Origin: Margaritispora aquatica
Lineage: Eukaryota; Ascomycota; Leotiomycetes; Helotiales; Discinellaceae
Assembly (NCBI GenBank): GCA_007644065.1
Contig: VJWN01000021.1
Coordinates: 386,271-450,270 of the forward strand
Direction: 5' to 3'
Length of the DNA stretch: 64,000 bases
A model generated the notes under the pieces. The model worked only from the letters and a program-made list of their open reading frames with translations. It ran no database searches and was not told the DNA's origin. The position numbers were made by a program, and so were the translations under genes. The stretch's first letter is position 1. Each line of letters opens with the position of its first letter. This document shows, in pieces, positions 54,758 through 64,000 of the stretch.

Positions 54758-57322
54758 ATGCTATTCACGTCCCTCCTCTTGGCGGCGGTCTTGGCTGCGA
54801 AGGCTAGTGCGACCATCTTCTATGCCGGTGTGGCGGAGAGTGGTGGCGAGTTTGGCGTTTGGAGTATGTTCACTTTTTCCTTGTACTGTGCTCGGCTCAC
54901 ACTCCTGTTATGGGAACGAGGATTTGCTTCTTTGTGGGTGAGGGCTGAGATGAGATGGTGGTGCTGTTCACTTCTTGTTGATGAGAGGCAAGATATTGAA
55001 TGGAGTTGGGTTCGCGATGCCAAAGAAAGGATTGCGGCATGGAGTGGAGTTGAGAAGGTTGTCAAAGCATATTATATTGCGGAGTGGACAGATGGATTGG
55101 ATGTGAATACTATTTGATGACTTGGCGAGCGAGGAAAGGAACGGTGCGAGACGAGAGGTGGAAATTGATGAACACATGAAAGACAAGCGAGAGTGGATCA
55201 CAAACTGGAAGAAAGGAATTATGGATTTGTTGCTGACATTTGTGTTTCATAGGTGCCAATTCTGTCAAGGGAACCGGTTTGCCTGGAACGTTTGGTGTCG
55301 AGTATAAGTTCATCAATACGGCCGGTATTGACGTTTACGTCGATACGCACCATGTTTGTCTCTCCTTTCTTTTGTTCATTGCATTCCTTTCGCAACTCAT
55401 CAAAATCACTCCTCTTAGTCTTCATTTCATTTGACATGGACTTTGAATTGATGCAGATCAAGAGGAATTGTTCATTGAGGATTATGGGCTGGCATAGCGG
55501 GAGTTGTATATGCCGTGTGTTTTAAATCAAGGGCACAAGTTAATGTAAGAAACACAGGTGAATCTCTTCCGCATTGCCTTCCTCTTGGAACGCATGTGTC
55601 CCCTCGCTACGGGGCTGGGAGCAACTTTCAGCGAGACGTATTTTTCTGAGTTCAAGGCTGCTGTGGACTACGTCACTATCACCAAGGGAGCCTACTGCAT
55701 TCTCGTAAGTCTTGCCTATCCTCTCGTCTTTCTTGCTTTGCCGATTCCTCAACTGTCGAACCTCCACGAGAGGAAAAGGAGCTGAGTGAAGAGACGAAGA
55801 CAAGGGAAAAGAAGTGCCATAAATATGGTATTGTTGCTTACGAGAAACATAACAGGACCCTCACAACTACATGCGTTACAACGATCCCTCCTCGCAACCC
55901 ATGTCTGGCAGCATCATCGGCGACACGAGCGATGTCACCGCCGCCACACAGGCACAATTTGCGGCTTTCTGGGGTGCGCTTGCTGCGAGATTCGTGAATA
56001 ACGAGAAGGTCATCTTTGGGCTCATGAACGAGGTATGTTTCCCTTTTTTAGCATCTTAATTTCACATATGAGAGAAGAGAGTTGCAGAAAAAGAATACAA
56101 GCTGATTCACGTGCTCTAGCCACATGACATGGACACCAACCTCGTCTTGTCGTTGGATCAAGCTGCTATTACTGCTATCAGAGCCACTGGTGCAAAGCAA
56201 ATGTGAGTTATCCCCCAGTTATGATGGATATTTCCTCCCAACCTCGCTTAATTCCCTACCTTGGTTCAGCTCATGTGAAGTTGAAAGATTAAGCTAACAC
56301 AATACAGGATTCTCGCACCCGGAAACGGATGGACTGGTGGTCACAGCTGGACTCAAGCATGGACTGGAAACTCACCTGCCTCAGGCACAGTTATGCAAAT
56401 GATCAGCGATCCCCTAAACAACACCGGTAAGTCCCCTCTCCGCCTGCCACCCTTCACCCTCAACCCTCCATTCCCAAGCCCATGCTTACATTTCCCTACT
56501 ATCCATCATACCACCTACTAACCTCTCCCTCCCACAGCATTCGACATCCACCAATACCTCGACACCGACTCCTCAGGCGGCCACTCCGTCTGCACAACCT
56601 ACGCCTCTGACACCCTCGCCCCGCTGACTTCCTGGCTGCAACAATACGGCTTCAAGGCCATGATCACCGAATTTGGCGCCTCAAACGGCACCCAATGTGC
56701 CCCTTACATCGCTGACATCGTCAACTACATGGCCAACAACGACGTGTACATCGGATGGACAGCGTGGGCCGCTGGCCCATTGTGGGGCAGCTGGTCGGCG
56801 TGCTGCTCGGATTCGCAAACGTGGGGAAGTCTCGAGCCAGGTTCCTTGGCCAGTGATGGCAGCCCGGGTATGTACAACGGTGTTTGGGTTAACGAGATCC
56901 AACCACTTCTGCCAACTGGGCTGCAGAGATCCGGACTGTCAAACATCAGAGGCCCAGCTGGAGTCAGCTCGTCCAGCTCCTCGGTTAGATCTTCCACTAC
57001 GAGCAGATCCAGTAGTAGCACGAGGATGGTAACCAGCACCACCAAAACCTCAAGCAGCAGCAGCAGCACGAAAGCCAGCTCCTCGTCTTCATCGACGAAA
57101 GCTTCATCTTCAAGCTCAAGCACCAAAGCCAGCAGTTCGAGCACCAAGGCATCATCAAGCAGCACCAAGACTAGCTCTTCCGCTACACCAAGCAGCACCC
57201 TCCCTCCTGCGACGCAGTGGCAGCAATGCGGTGGATGGCCTGGTGTATTCAACGGACCATACACATGCGTGGCGCCATTTGTGTGCACGTATAGCAGTCC
57301 GTATTACTCGCAGTGTTTGTGA
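54758..57322 (+). CDS. secreted GH5 endo-beta-1,4-glucanase with C-terminal CBM1
   Basis: Seven exons: 54758-54863, 55253-55353, 55558-55704, 55856-56032, 56120-56202, 56308-56426 and 56538-57322, giving 505 aa. The enzyme hydrolyses internal cellulose bonds outside the cell. Order: signal peptide (MLFTSLLLAAVLAAKASA), GH5 catalytic domain of the subfamily-5 type (VNLFRIAFLLERM, DPHNYMRYND, acid/base Glu177 in LMNEPHD, nucleophile Glu289 in MITEFG, DIHQYLD), a Ser/Thr/Lys linker of about 90 residues (repeats of KASSSSS), and a CBM1 cellulose-binding domain at about residues 470-505 (QWQQCGGWPGVFNGPYTC, ending SQCL) with its four Cys. The first introns are long for this window: 389, 204 and 151 bp. 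The architecture with the CBM at the C-terminus is the reverse of Trichoderma Cel5A. Expression is probably induced by plant material, though I did not verify regulator sites. Confidence 0.93.
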
Positions 57323-58023
57323 GCAGGATGGGTGTGAGCTGGGTGGTTGAGAGTGGGATCCAGATGGAAAATGGGGGTGGTGAGGTCAAAAAGGAGTGAG
57401 ATTTGCTTGTATATATGGCTTGGTAAGAGTTCAGATGTATATAGTTGAGCGAGAAGGATGTGAATGGTGTATATAAAAGTTGAATAGACATTGCACATAC
57501 ATATCGAAAACCCGAGTTTCGTTGTGTTCGTCTCCTTGATTCATGTCCCATATTCTCAAATTCTGAAAAATACCTCTTATCAATGTCTTGTACAATCCCT
57601 TATTTCCTTCCTTGACTAAAACACTTTCAATGGCAAGCTAAAGTAACGTCGAAAGGACAAGCTCGCTTAATTGACCCTCTTCTCTAGAGTCAAATGGGTC
57701 ACGAATACATGGATCATGATCTTTCATGATTGTATGGCCGCTGAAAGGAGAGTGACTAAAAGCTCTATTTTTGTCTTGTAAACAATGTTTTACTGGTCCT
57801 TGATTGCATTGCAAATATATGATTCGTGAGGCTTCTTTAGCGCTTCACAAGCTTTTTGATCAATTTAGATATTTCGAATTTCTCGAAAATATTTGCTTAC
57901 TTATGTTCACATGATTCACGATGTAGCTTATGGTATGTTGAATTATGGAAATCCAGTAATGTTTCATTTCTCTTGATACAACTCCCAGCATACATCTCGA
58001 TATCTTGTTGCTATAAGTCTGCT
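57323..58023. other. spacer between convergent genes, no supported gene
   Basis: 700 bp between the GH5 3' end and the 3' end of the F-box gene on the other strand. AT-rich, no gene seen. Confidence 0.45.
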
Positions 58024-59438
58024 CTAATAAGCCCAAGTCTTTGGTGTGTCTGCAGCAAGTCTTTGACCCTCGATCTCCCACACAGCCTTTTCATCCGCAT
58101 TAATCAGAGAACCACTTTGCACCATCATCAACTCAATACCCGCAAATCTGAATATACCCGGAGTTGGATCACGTTTTTCCATTGCATTGCAATAAATGTC
58201 GTAGGAAATAATGATTACTCTTCGCAGGCTTGGGAGAAAGAACCAGTGGCCATCTCTTAAAGCTAGAAGCTGGCTTATAATCTCCAGTATTTCCAAGTTC
58301 AGATGTCTTTCGGTGAGCTTCAAGACTTCGAGACTTGACGGGAACATTTGGTCGAGTGGAGTGTGGATATGAGGATGAGTTTCTGAAGGCATAAAACCAC
58401 ACATTTTTCTTAGCACACAAAACTCGGTGTCGAGGTATCTCATCCCTTAAAGCAGATGTAAGTTCAACGAGGGCTGAACGGGCAAGGTTTCACCACCCAG
58501 CTTCAATCTCAAGCCAGTAAGAGTCTTAGCTGAAGTGCTTGCAAGTATTGCTTCCAAACAGGCGCGTGAATCTCCATCGGCCCTATCAAGCTCGGGAAAC
58601 CAGCGCCCACTGTCATCGAGCTCCAGGCTTAAAAACTTCAGAACTTGAGGGTAGGAGAGCAATGTCTCTAAAGTGGGACCAAGCTTGTACCCAACCAAGG
58701 TAAGCATTTCGAGAGCTGATGAATTTCTACCGAGTTTCGACGAAGACAAGTCATCAATACCGGAAATTTCAAGGTGTCTCAGGGCACCATTATCAATGAA
58801 GGGAACAATATCATCTATGCCCACTTGCAAGTTTGTAAGCCTATTAAGCCTGATGATTTATTAGTTATGTCTCACGACGTCTTATTCAGAGTTATCAAAC
58901 AAAACTTACAGTGAGTTAGAGAGTCGGGTAGATTTCGAGGCATCCGCATCCCAGGATAATCTCTTATGCGATTATTGCCATAAAATAACCACAGTTAACG
59001 AAGAGAGACCATTTTTTCAAGCGCCAATTGATCCAAAAAGGTATTTTTGTACCCGCTCTTCCGCAATGGTTCTCGCCAATCAGGGGCAAAGTCCACATAG
59101 CACGACTTTGTTCCAGCCAGAACTCGATCTACATTGCCAATAGCTTCGAATGTTCTGGTGAAGAGGATAGCAGTCCGTTCATCTGGGAAGGCAATTTCTC
59201 GATACATTTCCGCGATAGCAACGCCCATCATCCCCTTGCATGTTCGTGCGAGGGCAAGCAACGCACGCTTGTCGCACAACCGCGCAATCTCGTTTTGTAG
59301 CTCCTGCGGAAGTTGGGCGAGCCTAGAGTCACGAAGATTGTCTCTTGTGGCTTTCTCGCATGTTCTCTTTCTTGACAGCTTTTGCTTGCGACGGTCCTTT
59401 GCTCGCAGCTTCTCTTTGACTGCGCTACCGCGGGTCAT
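58024..59438 (-). CDS. F-box / LRR-like protein, 419 aa
   Basis: Four exons rebuilt from the sequence: 59438-59010, 58962-58910, 58849-58494 and 58445-58024. All introns are GT-AG of 47-60 bp; the first donor is weak (GTCTCT). The N-terminus is basic (KLRAKDRRKQKLSRKRTCEK), followed by an F-box-like segment at about residues 40-85 (RLAQLPQELQNEIARLCDK, then LLALARTCKGMMGVAIAEMY). Downstream, Leu-rich stretches resemble irregular LRRs (RLSNSLLNRLTNLQVGIDDI, ALEMLTLVGYKLGPTLETLL, LEVLKLTERHLNLEILEII). As an F-box protein it would link Skp1-Cul1 ubiquitin ligase to a target through the LRR part; this is family inference. The reconstruction keeps one frame and extends each motif across the junctions. 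Confidence 0.75.
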
Positions 59439-60195
59439 GCTTGCGGGTAGTACGAAGTGTGTGGCGATTGATTGGTAATCGATCTTTCGTATTCGTTGTG
59501 AGGGAAGAAGTTGTGGTGAAATGTTTTGAAGTTTTGGTTTGTAGTGGAAGAAAGTGAACTGTGATATAGCACCAACTGGAGTAACGGTGCTCTAGGGAAA
59601 TTCAAAATGAATCATTCTATATATTACGTTCGAAAGTCATTTTGCAATCTTAGTAGCAATCAATTTGAGAGACACGCTCTGAAAGATGAGCTCAACTTTA
59701 CCAATTGGCTTGAATGGGGTGCTCTCAAAGGTGAGCATAGCTTAAGCATCGGATCTGTGATATTGAACACTGTAGTATTGAGTTCACATACTCCTTAGAT
59801 CAGGTTTAATAAATCTCTAAGCAATGGTCATGATTACAATGTAAGGACACAGGCGGATGCATATTTTCTTACTAGACTTCTAGGGTTGTTTCCATACACA
59901 TGACTGAGCCCTTTCGGCTAAAGCTTGGCGTTCCTCATATTGGTACTCATTGTTCAGTTCTTGATATTAGCATGAAGACCAAAATATCAGTATATGAATG
60001 CTATTCTAGACCCTATGGATGAAATAATGATATGGAAGCAATCTAGGCCGTTGATGAACTCCGAGATAGCTACGAGCAATAAAGAACTACTCCGTCTTGA
60101 GGAAAAATCGAAACTGAAGTGTTCTTATGCACCTCGATCAACACTCTGCAATTTGCTAATACAGCAAACCAAACATGAAGCAAGCCAAAAATGCA
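59439..60195. other. spacer, no supported gene
   Basis: Contains the F-box gene promoter (near 59440-59580). Frames at 59607-59798 and 59994-60212 (+) have no domain. Confidence 0.45.
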
Positions 60196-62098
60196 TCACG
60201 CCTCCCCTCTAGGTGTCAGACGAATCCAAAACTCCTCATGCACAAAAACCATCATATTGGTGCTCTTCCACGGCCGCTCAGGATTCACGACCTGGACATC
60301 AAAATTGAGGAATAACTGCAATCACCATTAGCATTGTCATCCTCATCAATAGACCACGCCCACAATTAAAACCAAACAAGAATTGGAAACTTACCTCAAC
60401 AAGCGCCTTACAAATCTCCATCAATGCAATATTCCTCCCCAAACACAGCACTTGCCCACTCCCAAACCCAGTATCCAGCTTCTTCCACTTTTCAACCCTC
60501 TCGATAGCTTCTCCCTCCGTCTCCCACTCCTCCTTTTCCCATCTCTCTGGTCTCCACACCGCCGCGTCCTCGCCATACACGCTCTTGTTCCGCCCCAGAC
60601 ACCATTGAGGCATGAGCAGCCATGTGTCTTCAGGGATGAAATAGCCTAAGATCTCGACCCCGCCTTTGGGGACGAGACGTGACAAGGGCGTTCCGACAGG
60701 TGGGTACACGCGGAGCGTCTCGAGGATGATGGCTTGCAAGTAGGGGAGTTTCTGAGCTTCAAGGTACTTGATGGGTCGCGAGATGGTAAGGGAGGCGGTG
60801 GTGAGCTCGGTGAGGAGCTTGGCATGTACTCGTGGGTTTGAGGCAATGTAGAGGACCATGGTGCGGATGGCGCTGCCGGTTGTGTCTGAGCCTGCTGCAC
60901 TACTTTCATCAGTTGTTGCTCTACAAAATAAGCGAATATGGTGCCGAGAAGAGAACGAGAGAAAGAACAAACATTGGTCCCAAGGTCTCAAGTTGTAACT
61001 CCTCCTCCGTCATCCCTTTCCCTTCTTTATCCCTCCACTCCAACCACTGCTGGAGAATATCCCTCCTGCCTTCCACATTCCCCTCCTCGATCCTCTTTCT
61101 AATCGCCTTATTCCCCGCGCCAACAATAAATCCAATACCCCTCTCATCAGTCGGTTTCGGGCCCACAAACGGCCAGATGAACGGGAGTTGCATGAACCTC
61201 ACCACACGCGGCATGTGACCCAGCAATGTGGCCGCGACGAACATGTCACGAATGCTGAGGATGAGATTGCTGACGTCCATACCCTGCTTGACGAAACCGA
61301 GAGGCGCCCCAAACACGACATCCATCACGACGTCCATGGCGAGCCATTGTGCCCAGTCGCTGAAATTGAAGGCGGCTTTGGATGCGGCTTGTTCGTGTAA
61401 GCGAGCGAGCCAGAGCAGGATGTGCTTGTCAATTAGATCTTCGTTCTGGAGCACGGCTGTGAGACTGAACTGCAAATTGCGTTAGATGTGTCGTGTAACA
61501 TGACAAGTGGTGTAAAAAGGGGTAGCTTACGCCCGAGGCGACTTTCTTCCGTTGTCGTGCGTGCGCTTTCATGTCAGCTTGCGTCGTGACACCTGATTTG
61601 CGTGGAGTAGTCTCAAATGGGAGAGTATAGTCGGTGCGATCCCACTTGTAGAACTGTACGGCATACTCGGGATCATTGAGCATGATAAAATGTGGTGCGA
61701 CGCGGACTATTGGGCCTGAAGGTCACTTTTGTGTTAGTTGCACGCCAGCCACTTGGGCGACAAACGTAGTTCGATGTGGATGTGACCTGCGTGGAAGATA
61801 TTGCGATCATGGAGATCATATGCTGGGACGGGATGGAGTCTGCAGGTATTTACTTGCCATATTTCTCGTGCAAAGCCACATGCTGCTCATGTTGGTTTCC
61901 ACTGATAGCAATTCTAACCCACCATATTGACGATGTGGATAGCAATGGAGGACCAGGAATTTTTCTAAGAGGATGCAGACAAAGATTGTAGATGATTTTG
62001 ACGATGAGCGAAAGGAGGGCAGGTATAGACACACGGTATGCAAAACTCTTGAGAGAAAGAAGCGAGACAAAAGATGCAATCAACTTCTCCGCAGCCAT
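60196..62098 (-). CDS. cytochrome P450 monooxygenase, pisatin-demethylase-like
   Basis: Five exons: 62098-61858, 61715-61531, 61469-60973, 60920-60395 and 60315-60196, giving 522 aa, the usual length for a microsomal P450. The first intron is GC-AG (GCAAGT) and its removal restores HEKYGPIVRVAPH, a canonical P450 segment. Marks in order: N-terminal membrane anchor (about residues 5-45), proline hinge KIPGPP, I-helix AGSDTT at 317-322, ExxR in ILETLRVYPP, PERW-type motif WRPERWEKEEW, and the heme loop FGSGQVLCLGRNIA with the thiolate ligand Cys467. P450s insert one oxygen atom into a substrate using electrons from NADPH-P450 reductase at the ER. The sequence style fits class E group I fungal P450s related to pisatin demethylase; the substrate is unknown. 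No biosynthetic cluster partner is in view. Confidence 0.93.
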
Positions 62099-62876
62099 GG
62101 TATACGATGCTCAACGCGTCTGCTTTGATTAATATTGTAGCACAGATTGGTGTACAAAAGTATTTATCACAATTTTTAAAACCACATTCAAAAAGAAAAA
62201 ATTGTCCATTAACCAGAAGATATACTTCTTCCTGGGTGAAGGCCAAGAAGGAAAATGCAAGCTGGCTGAATAACCACATCCTCAACAACTACATGGCGTT
62301 TAGAGCATGTTCACAACAGAGTTCGCATCTCAAAGCCCGAGGGATTTGAACGCTTGCCCTACACAAGCAGCCTTGAGCATGTTGTGGCACAATACCCGAA
62401 CCTCGCTTCATGAAAATGTCCTAAGGCGATTGGCGAAGCTAAGCAAACTACCCCTCTAAACTTGTCTTACTGCAGCTTCCCGCATGGAAGGCGCCGTGAA
62501 TTTGGTCCTTGGCTGCAGCAAGGTTATTGGTGGCACTTGCTACCCAATAACAATGTCGCGAGCTGCAGACATCGATTCTTCAGCAAATTTGACCATCGGG
62601 TTTTGAGGACGTCAGGGGACATGCGGGGTCGGGTAAATTGAGCAGACGAGAGATCAAGATCACCTCCGGCAAAATGCATACACAAGAGAAATGTACTGCG
62701 ATTTAGAAAATCCAAAAGAAAATGACGTGTAGCTCAAGTAGGACAGGGTCAAGAAAAGATATGTAGGAACAAATTTGTATAGCAGCGTCCATAAATGATT
62801 TTGTTAGATACAGCGTAACAATGCTACCTTGAATCGAGCTATGTTAGTGGCGTGTCATGCTTTGTGACAAGATACT
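62099..62876. other. P450 promoter and spacer
   Basis: 778 bp. Near 62330-62380 the minus strand carries GTTCAAATCCC, a B-box-like word, but no tRNA stem set fits around it. Nothing else is recognised. Confidence 0.45.
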
Positions 62877-64000
62877 TTAGCGTCCCGTCTTCTTCAGCTC
62901 AAACCAGCGTAGTGGTGGGTAGACAGCAAGGGTAAAAGCGCCAGACAAGAAGATACCAACATCACCACCATATGGTCCAAATTTGAGAGCAATTGGGCCT
63001 AGGAATGTCAGTAACGACGAATATTTACGGGATGCAAGGGGAAATTCTTACCAATATACCATACTTGCGCCATTCCAGTAAGTCCCCCAGCAAGGTATCC
63101 AGTCAGTAAAGCAAGAACGGCAGCTAGACCCCATGGAAGCTTGGATGGGACATCCCAGGCATCTAAGTCATATCCAATAGAACGTCTAAACCATTGGTCT
63201 TCGATCAATAGGATGATTGTGAATGAGACAGTCCAGTAACCTAACAGAGATACAAAGTTGCTGACAATGGTCGACAAGTGTTCACGACCTGCGATGGCAA
63301 GGAGTGCAACAACAAGCGCGTTGATGAAAGACCAAACGAATCGCGGAACAGCATGGAAGTAATGGCCCATAAGTTGCATACTGAGGCCGGATGAGTAGTT
63401 AACGGCAACATTGTTACCAATGACAGTGAAGACAAGGAGGACCAAACAGAACTTTGAGAATCCAGTTGGGTGGTAAGACTCGAGCAATAGGCCACCAAGT
63501 TGGTGGTTCTCATATGCTTCAGCCAAGATTGGATTGGCAGTTGCGTTAGTGATGGCTGCATTACCCAAGCAAGCTCCAACAACGGTGACAAAGATAGTTG
63601 GAATGGAGATACCGAGAAGAGTGTAGGTAAAGATCTTCCAAGGCTTTGTGTCGGCGGGATAATTACAGTAGTAGTCCGATGCAATCGAGCACCAGCCAGA
63701 AGCCGAGGAGAAGCAGATCGCCCAGAAACTAAGCCATGTTCCAGCAAGTCCAATTCCAGATTCGTATGTGGGAAGACTGGTATCGACCTTGTCGCCCATC
63801 TCGCCGACGAGGATGAGAATGAGAATGAAACTCATGATCCAAGAATACTTCTCAAATGTGTGTATGAGCGAGAATCCAAAGATCGAGACGACATAACCAA
63901 TGACAGCGATAATAACACATCCAACAGCAATGGACATCTTGTAATCAGAAACAGCAGACAAGATCTGACCGACAACGACGACATTAACAACGGCGAAACC
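62877..64000 (-). CDS. purine-cytosine permease (NCS1 family, FCY2/FcyB-like), C-terminal part
   Basis: The gene enters from the right edge (5' part missing). The visible exons are 64000-63052 and 62998-62877, joined by a 53-bp GT-AG intron; about 356 codons are seen. Splicing joins VWYIG to PIALKFGPYGGDVGIFLSGA, ending ELKKTGR, the normal C-terminus of this family. At least eight hydrophobic helices are present. Family marks are SASGWCSIASDYYCNYP, NNVAVNYSSGLSMQLMG and the TM10-12 region with the IEDQWFRR segment. NCS1 permeases of the Fcy type import cytosine, adenine, guanine and hypoxanthine with protons across the plasma membrane. Which purines this one takes cannot be read from the sequence. 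The frame is intact. Confidence 0.92.

Noticed and set aside
56725..57288. 187-codon minus-strand frame opposite the cellulase linker
   Set aside because: It is the complement of the Ser/Thr linker and CBM1 codons, giving Leu/Val/Glu repeats; a shadow of the GH5 gene.
62330..62400. tRNA-like B box (GTTCAAATCCC on the minus strand) near the P450 promoter
   Set aside because: No T-stem, D-arm and acceptor-stem pairing fits around it; at most a degraded tRNA fragment.
1..64000. CRISPR arrays, bacterial operons, riboswitches or integrated prophage
   Set aside because: The window is eukaryotic: spliceosomal introns throughout, no regularly spaced repeat-spacer pattern and no phage-like gene order.
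1..64000. A secondary-metabolite gene cluster around the P450
   Set aside because: No polyketide synthase, NRPS, terpene cyclase or cluster regulator is visible near the P450; its neighbours are a permease and an F-box protein.

Overview
The window reads as nuclear DNA of a filamentous ascomycete (Pezizomycotina). The evidence is frequent short spliceosomal introns of about 47-60 bp with GT(C)-AG borders and CTRAC-type branch sites, a plant-cell-wall and fungal-wall enzyme repertoire (GH31, GH72, GH5 with CBM1), 2EXR and F-box proteins, a pisatin-demethylase-like P450 and an FCY-type purine-cytosine permease. A leotiomycete (Helotiales) is my best guess from the overall style, but nothing here proves the class. 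No prokaryotic operons, CRISPR arrays, rRNA or clean tRNA genes were found. For the main multi-exon genes I rebuilt the splice models by hand; in each such model the exon lengths sum to a multiple of three.

Layout. 1-2.8 kb: the N-terminus of a J-domain protein and two small coiled-coil proteins. 4.3-7.5 kb: a secreted GH31 alpha-glucosidase (four exons). 9.0-9.8 kb: a ricin-B-like lectin with a C-terminal membrane segment. 11.0-12.7 kb: an S6K/Psk1-like AGC kinase. 13.2-15.2 kb: an F-box protein and a small Rieske-type protein. 16-28.7 kb is a gene-poor, decayed accessory stretch. It holds a Cys-rich secreted-protein gene with an internal stop, a wrecked inverted paralogue of it, a four-exon gene with two BED-like zinc fingers, a broken 2EXR gene, a small zinc-ribbon gene and a broken RS/acidic-repeat gene. 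29.4-37.8 kb: three conserved-looking proteins of unknown function, two of them membrane proteins. 38.4-40 kb: two frameshifted remnants that look like a tandem pair. 40.6-44.3 kb: a long disordered protein and a small low-complexity one. 45.2-47.9 kb: a six-exon gene whose splice restores an HELVH zinc-metallopeptidase motif. 48.3-54 kb: regulatory and repeat DNA (30-bp palindrome, TACCTTAC-type words, 10-bp minisatellite, TG microsatellite) around a GPI-type GH72 glucanosyltransferase. 54.8-57.3 kb: a GH5 endoglucanase with a CBM1. 58.0-59.4 kb: an F-box/LRR-like protein. 60.2-62.1 kb: a cytochrome P450. 62.9-64 kb: a purine-cytosine permease running off the right edge.

How the genes work together: the three glycoside hydrolases act outside the cell on starch or oligosaccharides, fungal beta-1,3-glucan and cellulose, but they are far apart and do not form a cluster. 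The most notable signals are the splice-restored HELVH protein, the decayed inverted effector-like pair, the concentration of nonsense-broken genes between 16 and 29 kb (the stops compatible with C-to-T or G-to-A change, as in repeat-induced point mutation), and three introns that all use the rare GC donor in the same GCAAGT form.
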